The notes under the pieces are model-generated. The model ran no database searches. It was not told the DNA's origin and saw nothing but the letters and a program-made list of their open reading frames with translations. This document shows positions 47,764-57,632 of a stretch of DNA of 64,000 bases, in pieces. Source of the DNA: JBKQVT01 sp963727245 (GTDB lineage Bacteria > Planctomycetota > Planctomycetia > Pirellulales > Thermoguttaceae); the NCBI GenBank assembly GCA_963727245.1, contig CAVSFO010000011.1, positions 186,001-250,000 of the forward strand. Reading direction: 5' to 3'. Position 1 is the first letter of the stretch, and each line of letters opens with the position of its first letter. Position numbers and translations under genes: made by a program.

Positions 47764-49690
47764 ATGACCGTTCGCCGGCGGACGAGGAAAATTCGCTCGG
47801 TGTCGAAGGCGGTTGCGGCGGGCCTGCTGGCGGCGTTGCTGGCTGCATTGGCCGGCAGCGCGTCGGCGGAGACGCCGAACCAGGGCAGCCCGGCGCCCGC
47901 GGTCAAGCCCAGTCCGGCGGAGGAGAAGATCGAGGCCGCGTTGAACGCGCCGGCCACGCTCAAGTATACGAAAACCCCGTTGACGGCCGTGCTTGATGAT
48001 CTGCAGGAGCGCAACAAGATCGACATCCGGCTGGATAAGAAGGCGCTGGACGCGGCTGGCCTTAGTGCAGACATGAAGTTGACGATAAGCATCGAGGCAG
48101 CCAGCTTGCGGACAGCCCTGCGGCGGGTTCTGCCCGGGTTGGGCCTGGCCTATCTGGTCCAGCACGAAGCGATCCTGATTACGACCCGCGAGGAAGCGGA
48201 ACACCATCCGACGACCGTGATCTATCCCGTGACCGACCTGGCGGAAATGGCCCCCGACATGCGCGGCAATGTCGCGCCCGACTTCGAGCCGATCATGGAG
48301 TTGATCCGCGCCAACGCTCAGCCCAACACCTGGAATGACTTGGGCGGGCCGGGCTCCATCGCGCATCGCCTGGCAGGCGACGGCGAGGTCCTGGTGATTT
48401 TACAGACCCAGGACGCCCAGGAAAAGATCGCCGCTTTCCTGGGAGAACTTCGTGCAGCGATAGAGTCCGCCGCCGGCGGCAAGGAAAACCACGATCCGCT
48501 GTACGTGCCCCGGCGCGGTCCGGCCGAGCAAAAGATCGAGGCCGCCTTGAACGGCCCGGCGGATGTGACTTTTAAGAAAGCGCCCTTGACGGATGTGGTC
48601 CGCTGCCTGGCAGATCGCTACAAGATCGAGGTCCGGCTGGACCGCAAGGCATTGAGCGAAGCGGGCATCGGCACTGACACGGCGGTTACGAAACACGTCA
48701 AGGGAACTACCTTGAAAGCGGCCTTGCGGCTGATGCTCCACGAGTTTGGCCTTGCCTACGTGATCGAGGATGAAGTTCTGCTCATTACCACCACCGAAGC
48801 GGCCGAACAACGAGAGATCACCGTGATCTATCCCGTGGCCGACCTGGTGGTAACGGGCCGCGACGAGAATGGCAGGGACATCACCGACTTCGAGTCGCTC
48901 ATGGACCTGATTTATTCCACGGTCGATCCGACCACTTGGCCTGACGTGGGCGGCCCGATGCCTCTCTCGCACTTTTCCGTCGGCAAGGCGCATTTCCTCG
49001 TTATTCCGCAAATGCAGGAGGTCCACGAGGATATCGCCGCCATGCTGACCGGCCTGCGCGAGGCCAAGCGAGCGATGGCGCAGGGCAAGGATCCAAACAG
49101 TCCGATTTACGTGCCCCGGCGCAGTCCGGCGGTGGAGAAGATCGAGGGCGCCTTGGATTCGCCCGCGGAACTGACTTTCAAGAAAACGCCGTTGACCCGC
49201 GCGATCGATACTCTAAAAGACCGCTACAAGATTGAGATCCACTTGGACAAGAAGGCGATGGACGAAGCGGGCATCGGCGCCGACGTGACGGTGAGCAAGA
49301 ACCTCAAGGGCGTTCCCTTGCGGTTGGCGTTGCGGTCGATGCTCCACGAGTTGGGCCTGGCGTATGTCGTTCAGGATGACGTGCTGTTGATTACCACCAC
49401 GGAAGCGGAGGAGCAAAAGCTGGTGACGCGCGTCTACCCCGTTGCCGATCTGGTGGAAAGGTATCGCGACGAGAAGGGAACCGTCTGGACCGACTCCAAG
49501 CCGCTCACCGACAAGATTCAATCGACGGTTCAGCCCAAGACATGGGCTGAAAAGGGCGGACCGGGCTCCATGTCGCGCCTACCGGGAGGACGCCACCAAC
49601 GTCTTCCTGATTTCCCAGACGCAGCAAGTCCAGGAGGAGGTCGCCGCCCTGCTGGTGAAACTGCGCAAGGCGAAATCGGCCGGCGACCGC
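45181..49690 (+). repeat. Tandem ~600-bp array encoding seven STN/N-domain repeats
   Basis: Domain starts lie near 45181, 45784, 46390, 46990, 47920, 48523 and 49129, a period of 597-609 bp within each group. Signature per unit: EKIEAAL, PLTDV, LDKKALDEAG, LRSAL, LITT, YPVADLV, TW-DVGGPGS, QTQEVHE. The DNA copies are diverged, but blocks such as AAGGCGATGGACGAAGCGGG (45906, 46517, 49253) are identical. Confidence 0.8.
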
Positions 49691-49885
49691 AAGCAGCCGC
49701 TGAGCCCCGAGCAATTGCCGCTAAAACGCCGGCCGCTGCCCGGCGGCGCTGGTGCGCCGGGTGGGTTTCAGCCCGGCGGGGGCGGCGGCATGTTCCGCTG
49801 CGACCCGATGCCCGTCCCGCCTGTCGTCCAGCACGGCGCGGGCCATGTGCTGGGCTGGGGGCTGGCCCTGTGTGCCGGCCTGACC
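47764..49885 (+). CDS. Array module C2: signal/TM segment plus three STN/secretin-N-like domains (frameshift near 49578)
   Basis: An in-frame ATG at 47764 (MTVRRRTRKIRSVSK) precedes AVAAGLLAALLAALAGSASA, which would make a good signal peptide. There is no ribosome site, and the frame is continuous with C1. Three STN/N-domain units follow (starting near 47920, 48523 and 49129), e.g. LDDLQERNKIDIRLDKKALD and YPVADLVVTGRDENGRDITD. Then a linker (GGFQPGGGGGMFRCDPMPVP) and the short TM TLGWGLAL-type segment (VLGWGLALCAGLTMT) close the module. The linker-TM-signal block (49783-49995) is a close copy of 47668-47874, so C2 arose by duplication. An out-of-frame TGA two bases before each ATG (TGACCATGACC) leaves open that real gene borders have been masked by indels. 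Confidence 0.55.
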
Positions 49886-52800
49886 ATGACCATTCGCCGA
49901 CGGACGAGGAAAATTCGCTCGGCGTCGAAGGCGGTTGCGGCGGGCCTGCTGGCGGTGCTGCTGGCCACGATGGCCGGAGGCGCGTCGGCGCAGACGGGCA
50001 CGGACAGCGAGAACGGCCGCGAGGCCGGCCCGCCGGTCGTCGTGCCGGAGGACGCCATCATCCGGCCCTACGAACCCCAGCCCGACGGCGGCATTTATGG
50101 CGCCGATCGGCTCCTGGTGCCCTACGAGCGGTACGTCGAGCTGTGGAACCGGGCGCATCCGGACAAGAAGTTGGAAACGCCCGCGGCCCCGCTGCCTTAC
50201 GCCCTGGCGGGCGCGTCGTACCAGACCACCTTGGCGGGCGACGAGTATCTGCTGCTTTCCGGCCGCCTCAACATCGACGTTTATGCCAACGGCTACGTGA
50301 CCGTTCCTTTGCGGCTGCACGGCGGAGTGTTGGCCCGGGCGGAACTCGACGACAAAGCGGCCCGGCTGCGGCTGTCCGGCTTCACGGCCGCAAACAGCTT
50401 AACCCCCAACGCCCCGGCCGTTGCCCCGAGCAATCCCTTTGACCCGGTCGAGGCGTTCAAGCAGCCGGCCGCGGCGCGGCTGCCCAACGACGCCCTGGTG
50501 CTGCTCTACGTCGAGGGGAAGGGGCGGCACGTGCTCGAGATCGAAGTGCGCGTACCGTTGCGGCGTCAAGGCGGCTGGCGGGTGGCCGAGGCCACGCTGC
50601 CGGCGGCCCCGGCCAGCACCCTGGCCGTCAAGGTCCCGGCCGGGCAGACCGAAGTCCGCCTCAGCCAGGTCCCCGATCGCCGCAATTATGACACCGGCAA
50701 GGACGGCCAGACGATCGACACGACCCTGGGCGACGGCGGCGAGCTGGCCTTGCAGTGGCGGCCCAAGGTGGCGGAAGCCCAGGTCGATCGCGGCCTGACC
50801 GCCCAATGCGCCGCCGTGGTGGACGTGGAGGAGGACGGTCTGCGGGCGGTCTGGGACATGACGCTGGAGTTCCGCCGCAACCAGCGCGAGCAGTTCCAAT
50901 TCAGCGTGCCCAAGGATTTTCTGATCGAGAAGGTCACGGGCGGCAACGTCCGCGGCTGGGAAGTCCGCAAGGCCGCTGCGGGCGGCAAGGAGCAGACCGT
51001 CGAGGTGACGCTCCTCAAGGCGGCCAAAGACAGCCAACAGATCGCCTTGCACCTGTGGCGAGGCGGCGCCGTGGGGCAGAACGAACTGGCCGAGTTCGAC
51101 CTGCCCTTGGTCCAGCCCACGGGCGCCGTCCAGGCCAGCGGCGAGCTGACCATCCGCCGCAGTCCGCTCCTGGACGTGCAGACGGTGGTCCACCGCGGCG
51201 TGACGCGGATTGACCTGCCGGAGGCGGCCGCCGCAGTGTCCGGCCGCGAAAGCGGCGATGAAAGCCCGTTGGGCATCAGCCCGTACCAGGCCTATCGTTT
51301 CGCCACGATGCCGTTTGGCCTGCGGCTGCGCCGAGCCGCTGGTCGCCAAGACGACGGCCGACGTGCAAACGCTGTTGAAATTCACCGAGTACCGGCCGAC
51401 GCTGGAGGTCCGCGCGCTGGTGCACGTGCAGGACCGGCCCATCTTCCGCGTCGAGATGCTGTTGCCCGACGACCTCAAGGTCCACCAGGTGTCGGCCCCG
51501 GGCGACTTCCAATGGGCCCTGACCGAGCGCCAGGGGCATCCGCTCTTGACCGTGTATTTCACCGCCGGCCAGTCGGGCGACGTGCCGGTGGTGGTGCAGG
51601 GCACGCTGGGCGGCGCGGGCAAGATCGCTTCGCTGCCGCTGCCGGCGATCGAGGTCTGCGGCGTGGAGCGGCAGTCGGGCGACATCGCGGTGCAGGCCGA
51701 TCCGGCCTTCGACGTCGAGCACGGGCCGTTGCAAGATTGCCAGGAAGCGGAGCTGGCGCAGGTCTCCGCGTGGCTGAATCCCGAGCAGCGGCAGTTGACC
51801 CAGTTGGCCCTGCACTATGTCCGGCCCGGCTACGGAGGCACGCTGCGGCTGGCCGCCCGCACCCCCGACGTGAGCTGCGACACGACCAGCAGGGTCCGCG
51901 TCGGCGACCGGAAGATCGAGGAGACGGTGGTGCTGACGTTCACGGTCGGCCGCGCGGGCATCCGCAAGCTCTCCTTCCAGTTGCCCGCGTCCATGGCCGA
52001 GGCGCGGATCAGCGCTCCCATGCTGCGGTGGAAGACCGTCGAGCCGATCGAGAGGCCGGCCGACGAGTCGACCGACAATGCGGGCGGCAAGCCGGTCGAG
52101 AAGGCGGTTCGCGTCCGCGTCGAGTTGCAGGATGAGCGGATGGGCCAAATCCACGTGCTGGTCGAGAACGACCGGTTGCCGGCCCCGAAGACCGAGTACA
52201 GCGTGCCCATCCCGCTGGTCGAGACCGGACGCACCAACCGGCAGTACGTGGCCCTGCAGAGGGCCGGCCGCGACGAGTTGAAGGTCAAGACGGCCGCCGG
52301 CCTCAGCGAACTCGGCCCGCAGGAGGAACAGTGGCGGGCGCTGGAGGCTGTCATCGGCCGCGGCATCACGCACGCCTACGTGGCCGCGGCTTCCAAGCCG
52401 GCACTGACGTTCGAGACCGTCCGCCACGAGGACGTCCAGGTGGTCGGGGCCCGCATCGGACTGGCCTATACCACGCTGGTGTTGGACGACAACGGGGCCT
52501 ATCGGGCGGTGACAGCGTTCCGCGTCGATAATGCCACCGAGCAGTTCCTCCAGGTGGACCTCCCCGAGAGCGCCGAGCTGTGGTCGGCGGTCGTCGCCGA
52601 CGAGCCGGTCACGCCGGTGCAAGGCACCGCGGCCAACCCCGGACGGGTCTTGATTCCGCTGGTGAAGACGGCGGCCGGCGACCTCGACTATGCCGCGGTG
52701 CTGGTCTACGGCGGCAAGATGCCGGCGCTGGGACGCTTCAGTTCCGTCAATTTTCCCCTGCTGCACACCGCGAATATCAACGTCGAGCGGAGCGTCGTGC

Positions 52801-54007
52801 AGTTGCGCTTGCCGGAGAGCTATCGTTGGTTCGACTTCGGCGGCACGGCGGAAATGGCCGACGAGGCCGGCGTGGCGGTCAACAGGCTTTCCTACCAGGC
52901 CGGCCAGGTCGAGCGGCTGATGGAAGTCCTCCATCAATCGGATCCCCATGCCCAAGCCCGCGCCATGAAAGCAATCGGCGAAAGCCTTCACAATTTCCAC
53001 AGCACGACCGACTTTTCCCGCATCCAATCCGGGAAACCCCGCGCGGAACTGGAGAGGGTGAACAGCTTGCTCGAAAAGGCCAATAGGGAACTGGGCGAAG
53101 GGCAAAAACAGACCGACCTCAACGGAGGCGGGAACGTCGATATCGGCTCGCTCGAGTCGGCGCGGGCGGCAAGTCGGAGCGCGTCCACGGCGTGGTGCAT
53201 CAACTGGGAAACAACTGGACGAGCATCGAGGCAGCCCAGCCCTCCTCGCAGCAAGGCAATAACGCTCAGGGCCAATTCAATCCCGGCTGGTTCAAAGGGA
53301 AGGGATTCAACGAGAACAATGACGCAGGTCGGCAGGGCGCCTTCGGCGGTCAGGGCGGCTTCGGCGGCGGCATGAACGGCTCCGGCGATGGCAGCGGTTC
53401 CGGCGAAGGCGGCGGCAAAGGCAAGGACATATCCAAGAGCGGCGGCTTCGGCGGGGGCATGGGCGGGGGATTCTTCAACCTCCAGGAGGAAGTCCCCGGG
53501 GTGACGTTGCCGCCGCCGCCCGCCGTCCCGGAGGTCCAGCCATCCAGCCCCGACCAGCCGAACCCCGACGCCACGCCGCCGGTGGTTCAGTCCGAGACCA
53601 TCCAAGCCGCCACGCCGTCGCCGGCTCAAGCGGCGGGCCTGGCGAGCCTCGATTTCCAACTGCCCGAGCGCGGCCGGGTCTATTACTTCCTTACGCCGCG
53701 CGGGGAGGTTTCGATTACGGCCCAGGCCGTCTCCGGCGACCTCTTGAACAAATTGATCTACCTGGCCGTGGCGCTGGCGGTGATCGTTGTGATCTCCGCC
53801 GCCCTGCGTGCCGCCGGCGGCGGACACCTGGCCTGGCTGACCGGCCCGCGAGCCAACGTGCTGATGATCTGCCTCGGTGCGCTGGCGATGTTCACCGGCA
53901 TCCTGCCGCTTGCCGGGGCGGTGATTTTCCTGATCGGGCTGATATTGCCGGTTCGCCGCGCCACGCTCCGCGCCGGCAAGGCGCGGGCGGCCGCGGCGGC
54001 AAAATGA
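49886..54007 (+). CDS. Giant exported envelope protein D (frameshifts near 51330 and 53165)
   Basis: The in-frame ATG 49886 (MTIRRRTRKIRSASK) precedes the signal segment AVAAGLLAVLLATMAGGASA. The module shared with A and B follows: IYGADRLLVPYERYVELWNR, then LLLSGRLNIDVYANGYVTVP. About 1000 beta-rich residues come next (e.g. FQFSVPKDFLIEKVTGGNVR; LQVDLPESAELWSAVVADEP). A Gly/Asn-rich linker (GGQGGFGGGMNGSGDGSGSG) and a Pro-rich stretch precede a final membrane domain with three segments (LIYLAVALAVIVVISAALRA; NVLMICLGALAMFTGILPLA; GAVIFLIGLILPV) and a basic tail. No catalytic motif is recognised. The architecture parallels A and B. It ends the cluster with a clear stop at 54007. Confidence 0.68.
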
Positions 54008-54130
54008 GGAGAAGGGGCCGGGGGCCAGGGACCGGGGGCCAGGGGGCAGCACCGTAGGTCAGGCACGCTGTGCCTGACACCCCGTCTCCCGATTCTCCCA
54101 ATTCCGTCAGGCACGGCGTGCCTGACCTAT
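54008..54130. repeat. GGGGCCA tract and two GTCAGGCACGCTGTGCCTGAC palindromes
   Basis: The tract (54012-54048) directly follows the stop of D. The palindromes at ~54057-54079 and 54107-54128 could end the converging transcripts, as the next gene is on the minus strand. Confidence 0.65.
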
Positions 54131-54147
54131 CGACTACGTCCGCGGCA

Positions 54148-54510
54148 TCACGACTTGGATTTGGCCGCTTCGGTAATCCAGGGCGGGACGGGAAACGGCA
54201 GGACCGTCGCCGCCAACATGAGTGCTCCCAGCGTGATGACCAGCGAAGGCACCTCGGTATCCACGCTGATGTGTCCGGTCTGTCGCAAGAGGGAGAAGAT
54301 GGTCGCCGCGATCAGCAGCGGCCCGACGACAATCGTCACCTTGTCGACGCCGCCGACCAGGGGAATCAGGACCCCGGTGACGCCCAGGCCCAGGATCCAG
54401 ACCCAATTGACCCCGGGAACGACGTTGCGTGTTGTGAGCAGCCAGCCAAGGCCTAAGGCGATAATCAGGATCGGCGCGGCCAGGCTCTTCGTCTTGCCGG
54501 TCGTGTTCAT
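54148..54510 (-). CDS. Small four-segment membrane protein (LiaI/LiaF-like TM region)
   Basis: I choose ATG 54510 (MNTTGKTKSLAAPILI) because GGAG lies nine bases upstream, inside the longer frame that starts at 54525. The 120-residue protein has four hydrophobic segments (APILIIALGLGWLLTT; WVWILGLGVTGVLIPLVGGV; VTIVVGPLLIAATIFSLL; SLVITLGALMLAATVLPF). The pattern resembles the LiaI/LiaF-like transmembrane region found in many envelope-stress membrane proteins. No partner gene is adjacent. Confidence 0.65.
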   Translation of the reverse strand: MNTTGKTKSLAAPILIIALGLGWLLTTRNVVPGVNWVWILGLGVTGVLIPLVGGVDKVTIVVGPLLIAATIFSLLRQTGHISVDTEVPSLVITLGALMLAATVLPFPVPPWITEAAKSKS

Positions 54511-54597
54511 ATTTTGTGGCTCCATTTCTGCTGGGGGTCAACCGATCCTCTGCTATCGAGGCGTGATCCGCGGCCGGATATAACGCTCTCGGCAGTA

Positions 54598-54644
54598 CGC
54601 CGCACACGCCGTGTGCGGTGGGATCGGCACACGGCGGGTGCCGC
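54598..54644. repeat. CACACGGCGTGTG-type palindrome pair
   Basis: Copies CCGCACACGCCGTGTGCGG and GGCACACGGCGGGTGCC (one base off), same family as 9013-9087 and 40378-40421. Confidence 0.7.
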
Positions 54645-54701
54645 GGTACTTTCCAGACCGTGAACGCTTACCGTCGTGTCCAGTTGGTCGTGTCCCCGCC
54701 G

Positions 54702-55592
54702 CTACCGCCCGCCCAGGAAGCGAAACAGGGTCGCCCGGTAGAGCCGCGGGTCGTAATCGTTCAGCCCCACGTGCGCGGCGCCCTCGAACACGACCAGTTG
54801 CGCGTGCGACTCGATCTGCCGGCACATGAGTTTCACCTCGGCCAGCGGGGCGTGGCGGTCGGCCGAGCCGGCCAGAAACACCACCGGCACGTTTTGGGGA
54901 ATCCTGGCCAACTGGTCGATGGGCGAGATCCGATCGGGATCGACCGGCAGGAACACCGGCGCCCACAGCCGCAGGCCGAGATAGGCCGCCCAATCCAAAC
55001 CCGGCGGCAGGAAGTGTTGCAGCCGGTTCCACACGGCGCTTTTGAGGTCCTTGTAGGGCTGCTCCAGGAAATAGCCGGCAACCGAGCCGTCCAGCTCGCC
55101 GGCCGCGAAGATGGCCGCCGCGGCGCCCAGCGAGCGGCCCACGATGTAGACCGGCTGCCCGGGGCACTCCCGCCGCAGGAAGGCCACGGCCGCCGCCACG
55201 TCGTGCCGGGCGCTCCAGCCGATGTCGTTGACCTGGCCGCTGGAGTCGCCGTGGGCGCGGAGGCTGATCGCCAGCACGGTATAGTGAGCCTCGGCCAGCA
55301 ACTGCATCACCGGCAGCATCTGGCCGCGCGAGGCGTTGTTGCCGTGCACCAACAGCACGCAGCCCTTCTGCCGGTCGCCGCGCACCAGCCAGGCGCCGAG
55401 CTGCTGGCCGTCGGACGTCTTCAAATGCTGCTGTTCCACCTTGGCCCAGGCGACCTGCGGCGGCGGCTCGGGGAACGGCGGGCGGCTGCGTCTTGTAAAC
55501 CGCCAGGCGACCAAGGCCGTGGAGCCGAGCCACAGGATCAGCCCGGCCAGGGCCACGATGGCCAGCAATCTTCGTCGCTTGGATTTCAGCAT
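54702..55592 (-). CDS. Membrane-anchored alpha/beta hydrolase
   Basis: The start ATG at 55592 (MLKSKRRRLLAIVALAGLIL) is preferred over 55634, which lies in repeat sequence; AGGGAAA is upstream. One N-terminal TM anchors an alpha/beta hydrolase domain. Visible are the oxyanion region CVLLVHGNNASRGQMLPVMQ, AISLRAHGDSSG, the nucleophile elbow VYIVGRSLGAAAAIFAAGEL (Ser), the acid in VVFLAGSADRHAPLAEV (Asp) and the His in VVFEGAAHVGLNDYD. This is the BEM46/serine-aminopeptidase-like group; the substrate cannot be given. The frame is intact. The spacer to the next gene (55593-55866) holds GCAGAGGCGCAGAGACGC-type repeats only. Confidence 0.85.
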   Translation of the reverse strand: MLKSKRRRLLAIVALAGLILWLGSTALVAWRFTRRSRPPFPEPPPQVAWAKVEQQHLKTSDGQQLGAWLVRGDRQKGCVLLVHGNNASRGQMLPVMQLLAEAHYTVLAISLRAHGDSSGQVNDIGWSARHDVAAAVAFLRRECPGQPVYIVGRSLGAAAAIFAAGELDGSVAGYFLEQPYKDLKSAVWNRLQHFLPPGLDWAAYLGLRLWAPVFLPVDPDRISPIDQLARIPQNVPVVFLAGSADRHAPLAEVKLMCRQIESHAQLVVFEGAAHVGLNDYDPRLYRATLFRFLGGR

Positions 55593-55866
55593 GGGTTTCC
55601 CTGACCGTTTACGAGGCCCGGCAGCACCACACAAGAAGCAAAGCTCGCGCAGAGGCGCAGAGACGCGGGGAGAACCGCGGCGTTAGGCCCCTTCGAGGCT
55701 GTTCACTTTATATGTGACGGAATGTTTCATAAGTACGTCGCCAACGTTCAGCGTGTGGCTTGGTTTGCGCGTGCGTCCCTTATCCCTCCTCCTCAGCGCC
55801 TCAGCGTCTCCGCGCGAGACCTTCTTATCGCGCCGCAGGATCGAGCCCGACCTCCGCCCGGCCGTT

Positions 55867-56646
55867 TCAACGCGCGGGGCTGGGCGCGGGAGGTCGCGGC
55901 AGGAATTTCTGCGGGGCCTCTTTGACCGCCGCAATGCAGTTGTCCGCAGCAACATACAGCGGATAATCGCCGAGGTAAAGCTTCACGACCGGCCCCCGGC
56001 TCCCCAGCACGGCGCCGCTGACCGGACAGACCCGCTGGCGGGCGACGCCGTCGCGGTCGGCGTCGGTCACGAGCACCTTGGACACGTAGGGGCGGCTGCT
56101 GAAACGCGGATAGTACGGACTGAACGTCGCCGTCGCCGTGCGGCCCGACAGGCCGGAAAACTCCAGCGTAATGCTCGTCTCCTTGTCCTGCAACGGCCTG
56201 ATGTCGAAGCGGGCCATCACGTAGTCCTGCTCGGGCGAGCCCGGCGGCATGGCCACATACTGGAAGGGAACCTGTCGCGGGACATTTTCCTTCGGCAGTT
56301 GCAACGTCATCTGGGCGTGTACGTCCCGGGCCGTCAGGGGCTTCACGTTGTTATCGAACAGGTAGACGCGGGTCTGCAACGGCATGTACACGATCTCGTA
56401 GTAGTTCGTCTCGCTCGAAACGTACTCGCCGCCGTGGGGCGTGGGGCCGTCCTGGGTGGGCAGCGGCGTGTAGGCGGGAGTGGAATCGGCGGCGGCCGCA
56501 TGTCGGCTTTCCGGATTGCGCGGCCCCTGTCCGCCCATGCGGCCCTGGCCCCAGGCCGTGGACTGGCAGAGAATCCCTGCACCGGCGGCAACGCCGACCG
56601 CGATGACCCAAGCCTTTGCACCGGGGACGAACCGCTCCGCAGCCAT
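55867..56646 (-). CDS. Exported hypothetical protein with CPVSG segment
   Basis: The start ATG at 56646 (MAAERFVPGAKAWVIAVGV) has GGAG eight bases upstream. A signal peptide (WVIAVGVAAGAGILCQSTAW) and a Pro/Thr linker precede a ~110-residue beta-rich domain (YYEIVYMPLQTRVYLFDNNV; SITLEFSGLSGRTATATFSP). Near the C-terminus RQRVCPVSGAVLGSRGPVVK and LYLGDYPLYVAADNCIAAVK resemble the YHS-like CPV(T/S)G...C segments that planctomycetes fuse to metal-efflux adaptor proteins. Here the second half has AADNC where a CC pair is common, so metal binding is uncertain. I cannot name a function. Confidence 0.65.
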   Translation of the reverse strand: MAAERFVPGAKAWVIAVGVAAGAGILCQSTAWGQGRMGGQGPRNPESRHAAAADSTPAYTPLPTQDGPTPHGGEYVSSETNYYEIVYMPLQTRVYLFDNNVKPLTARDVHAQMTLQLPKENVPRQVPFQYVAMPPGSPEQDYVMARFDIRPLQDKETSITLEFSGLSGRTATATFSPYYPRFSSRPYVSKVLVTDADRDGVARQRVCPVSGAVLGSRGPVVKLYLGDYPLYVAADNCIAAVKEAPQKFLPRPPAPSPAR

Positions 56647-56670
56647 CGCAACGTCTCCTTTGGACAACTT
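56647..56670. other. Start of a ~1-kb intergenic region
   Basis: 56647-57632 contains no recognisable gene. It holds the inverted repeat at 56671-56770, GCGGATGAACGCAGATT-type repeats near 57009-57080, and the composite element at 57199-57402. Frames within it read through these repeats. Confidence 0.45.
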
Positions 56671-56770
56671 GTAGGGTGGGTCGAGCGGAATCGTGCGAAG
56701 CGCGGTCGCGAGCCCCACCACAATCCGCGAGAAACCGATGGTGGGGCTCGCTGCGCTCGACCCACCCTAC
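56671..56770. repeat. TAGGGTGGGTCGAGCGG inverted repeat, second copy
   Basis: Arms match the element at 30605-30687, but the left arm carries an extra ~16 bases (TCGTGCGAAGCGCGG). It sits at the 5' side of the CPVSG-protein gene. Confidence 0.75.
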
Positions 56771-57198
56771 ACTCTTGACTGTCCGACCTGTGAACGGTTA
56801 CTTTGCAAAATTGCGGAGCGGTAGAATACCGCAGATGCCGTCCGATTTGAATCGCAAAATAGCGGCCGGGCATTTTCCGTAAAACGGGGCGGCTGCTAGC
56901 AGCGCCAGCAGGAAGTTCAATGCGTTGGGGGCAAACGGTTTATGGCGACCGCTGTCCTCCGGGAACCGTTCACGGTTCGGAGAATGAAGAGAGAGACCGC
57001 GGATACACGCGGATGAACGCAGATTATTCAATACATCCCGATCGGCGTCTGTCCGCGTCCATCTGCGGCCTTTTCCTTGGCATGAAACGCGGACATCAGC
57101 GATTTCCCCGATCATCGGCGTTGGCGTCGGCCACAACCTCCATTCTACCAGTATCAGCGTTGTCCGGTTTTCATCTCCGGGCAGGCCGGTACCAACGT

Positions 57199-57402
57199 GC
57201 CCCACGGGGGCTTCGCAGCCAGCCCGGGGTTGCCGCGCAGCGGCTACCCCGGGTCTCGGGCGCGAGGATGCCCAAAACCCCAAGGGGGTTTCGTAATCGC
57301 CGGTGCAACCCCTGCGGGGTTGAAAACGACGGCGGCCCGCCAACCCGGGGTAGCCGCTGCGCGGCAACCCCGGGCTTTATTATAACGGCCCCTCTCGGAG
57401 CG
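57199..57402. repeat. Composite inverted element, transposase-free copy 3
   Basis: Cap GCCCCACGGGGGC, arm CAGCCCGGGGTTGCCGCGCA and on, box AAAACCCCAAGGGGGTTTC, box CAACCCCTGCGGGGTTG, the reverse-complement arm, cap GGCCCCTCTCGGAGC. The box order is the mirror of that at 2841-3060. Confidence 0.78.
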
Positions 57403-57632
57403 AGGACACTCCTGGGGGCAACAACTTGGGTGGAAAAACTGGTCATCGACGCTCGCGTTTGGCCCCCTCCGCCGTCTGGGGAAGCCGGTTGACAACGCCC
57501 AGTTTTTCCCTTTCAATAGACCCCGGTGCGGCGTCCCTTGCCTGGCACCTGCGCGGGGTGGTTCGCCGACGACCTGAAACGCCTAAAAAAGACGCCTGAA
57601 AAGAGGCGCCTGAAACAGAAAGGACCAGCCGA

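Noticed and set aside
56920..57492. 190-codon plus-strand frame
   Set aside because: Its translation is mostly the composite palindromic element; no start signal.
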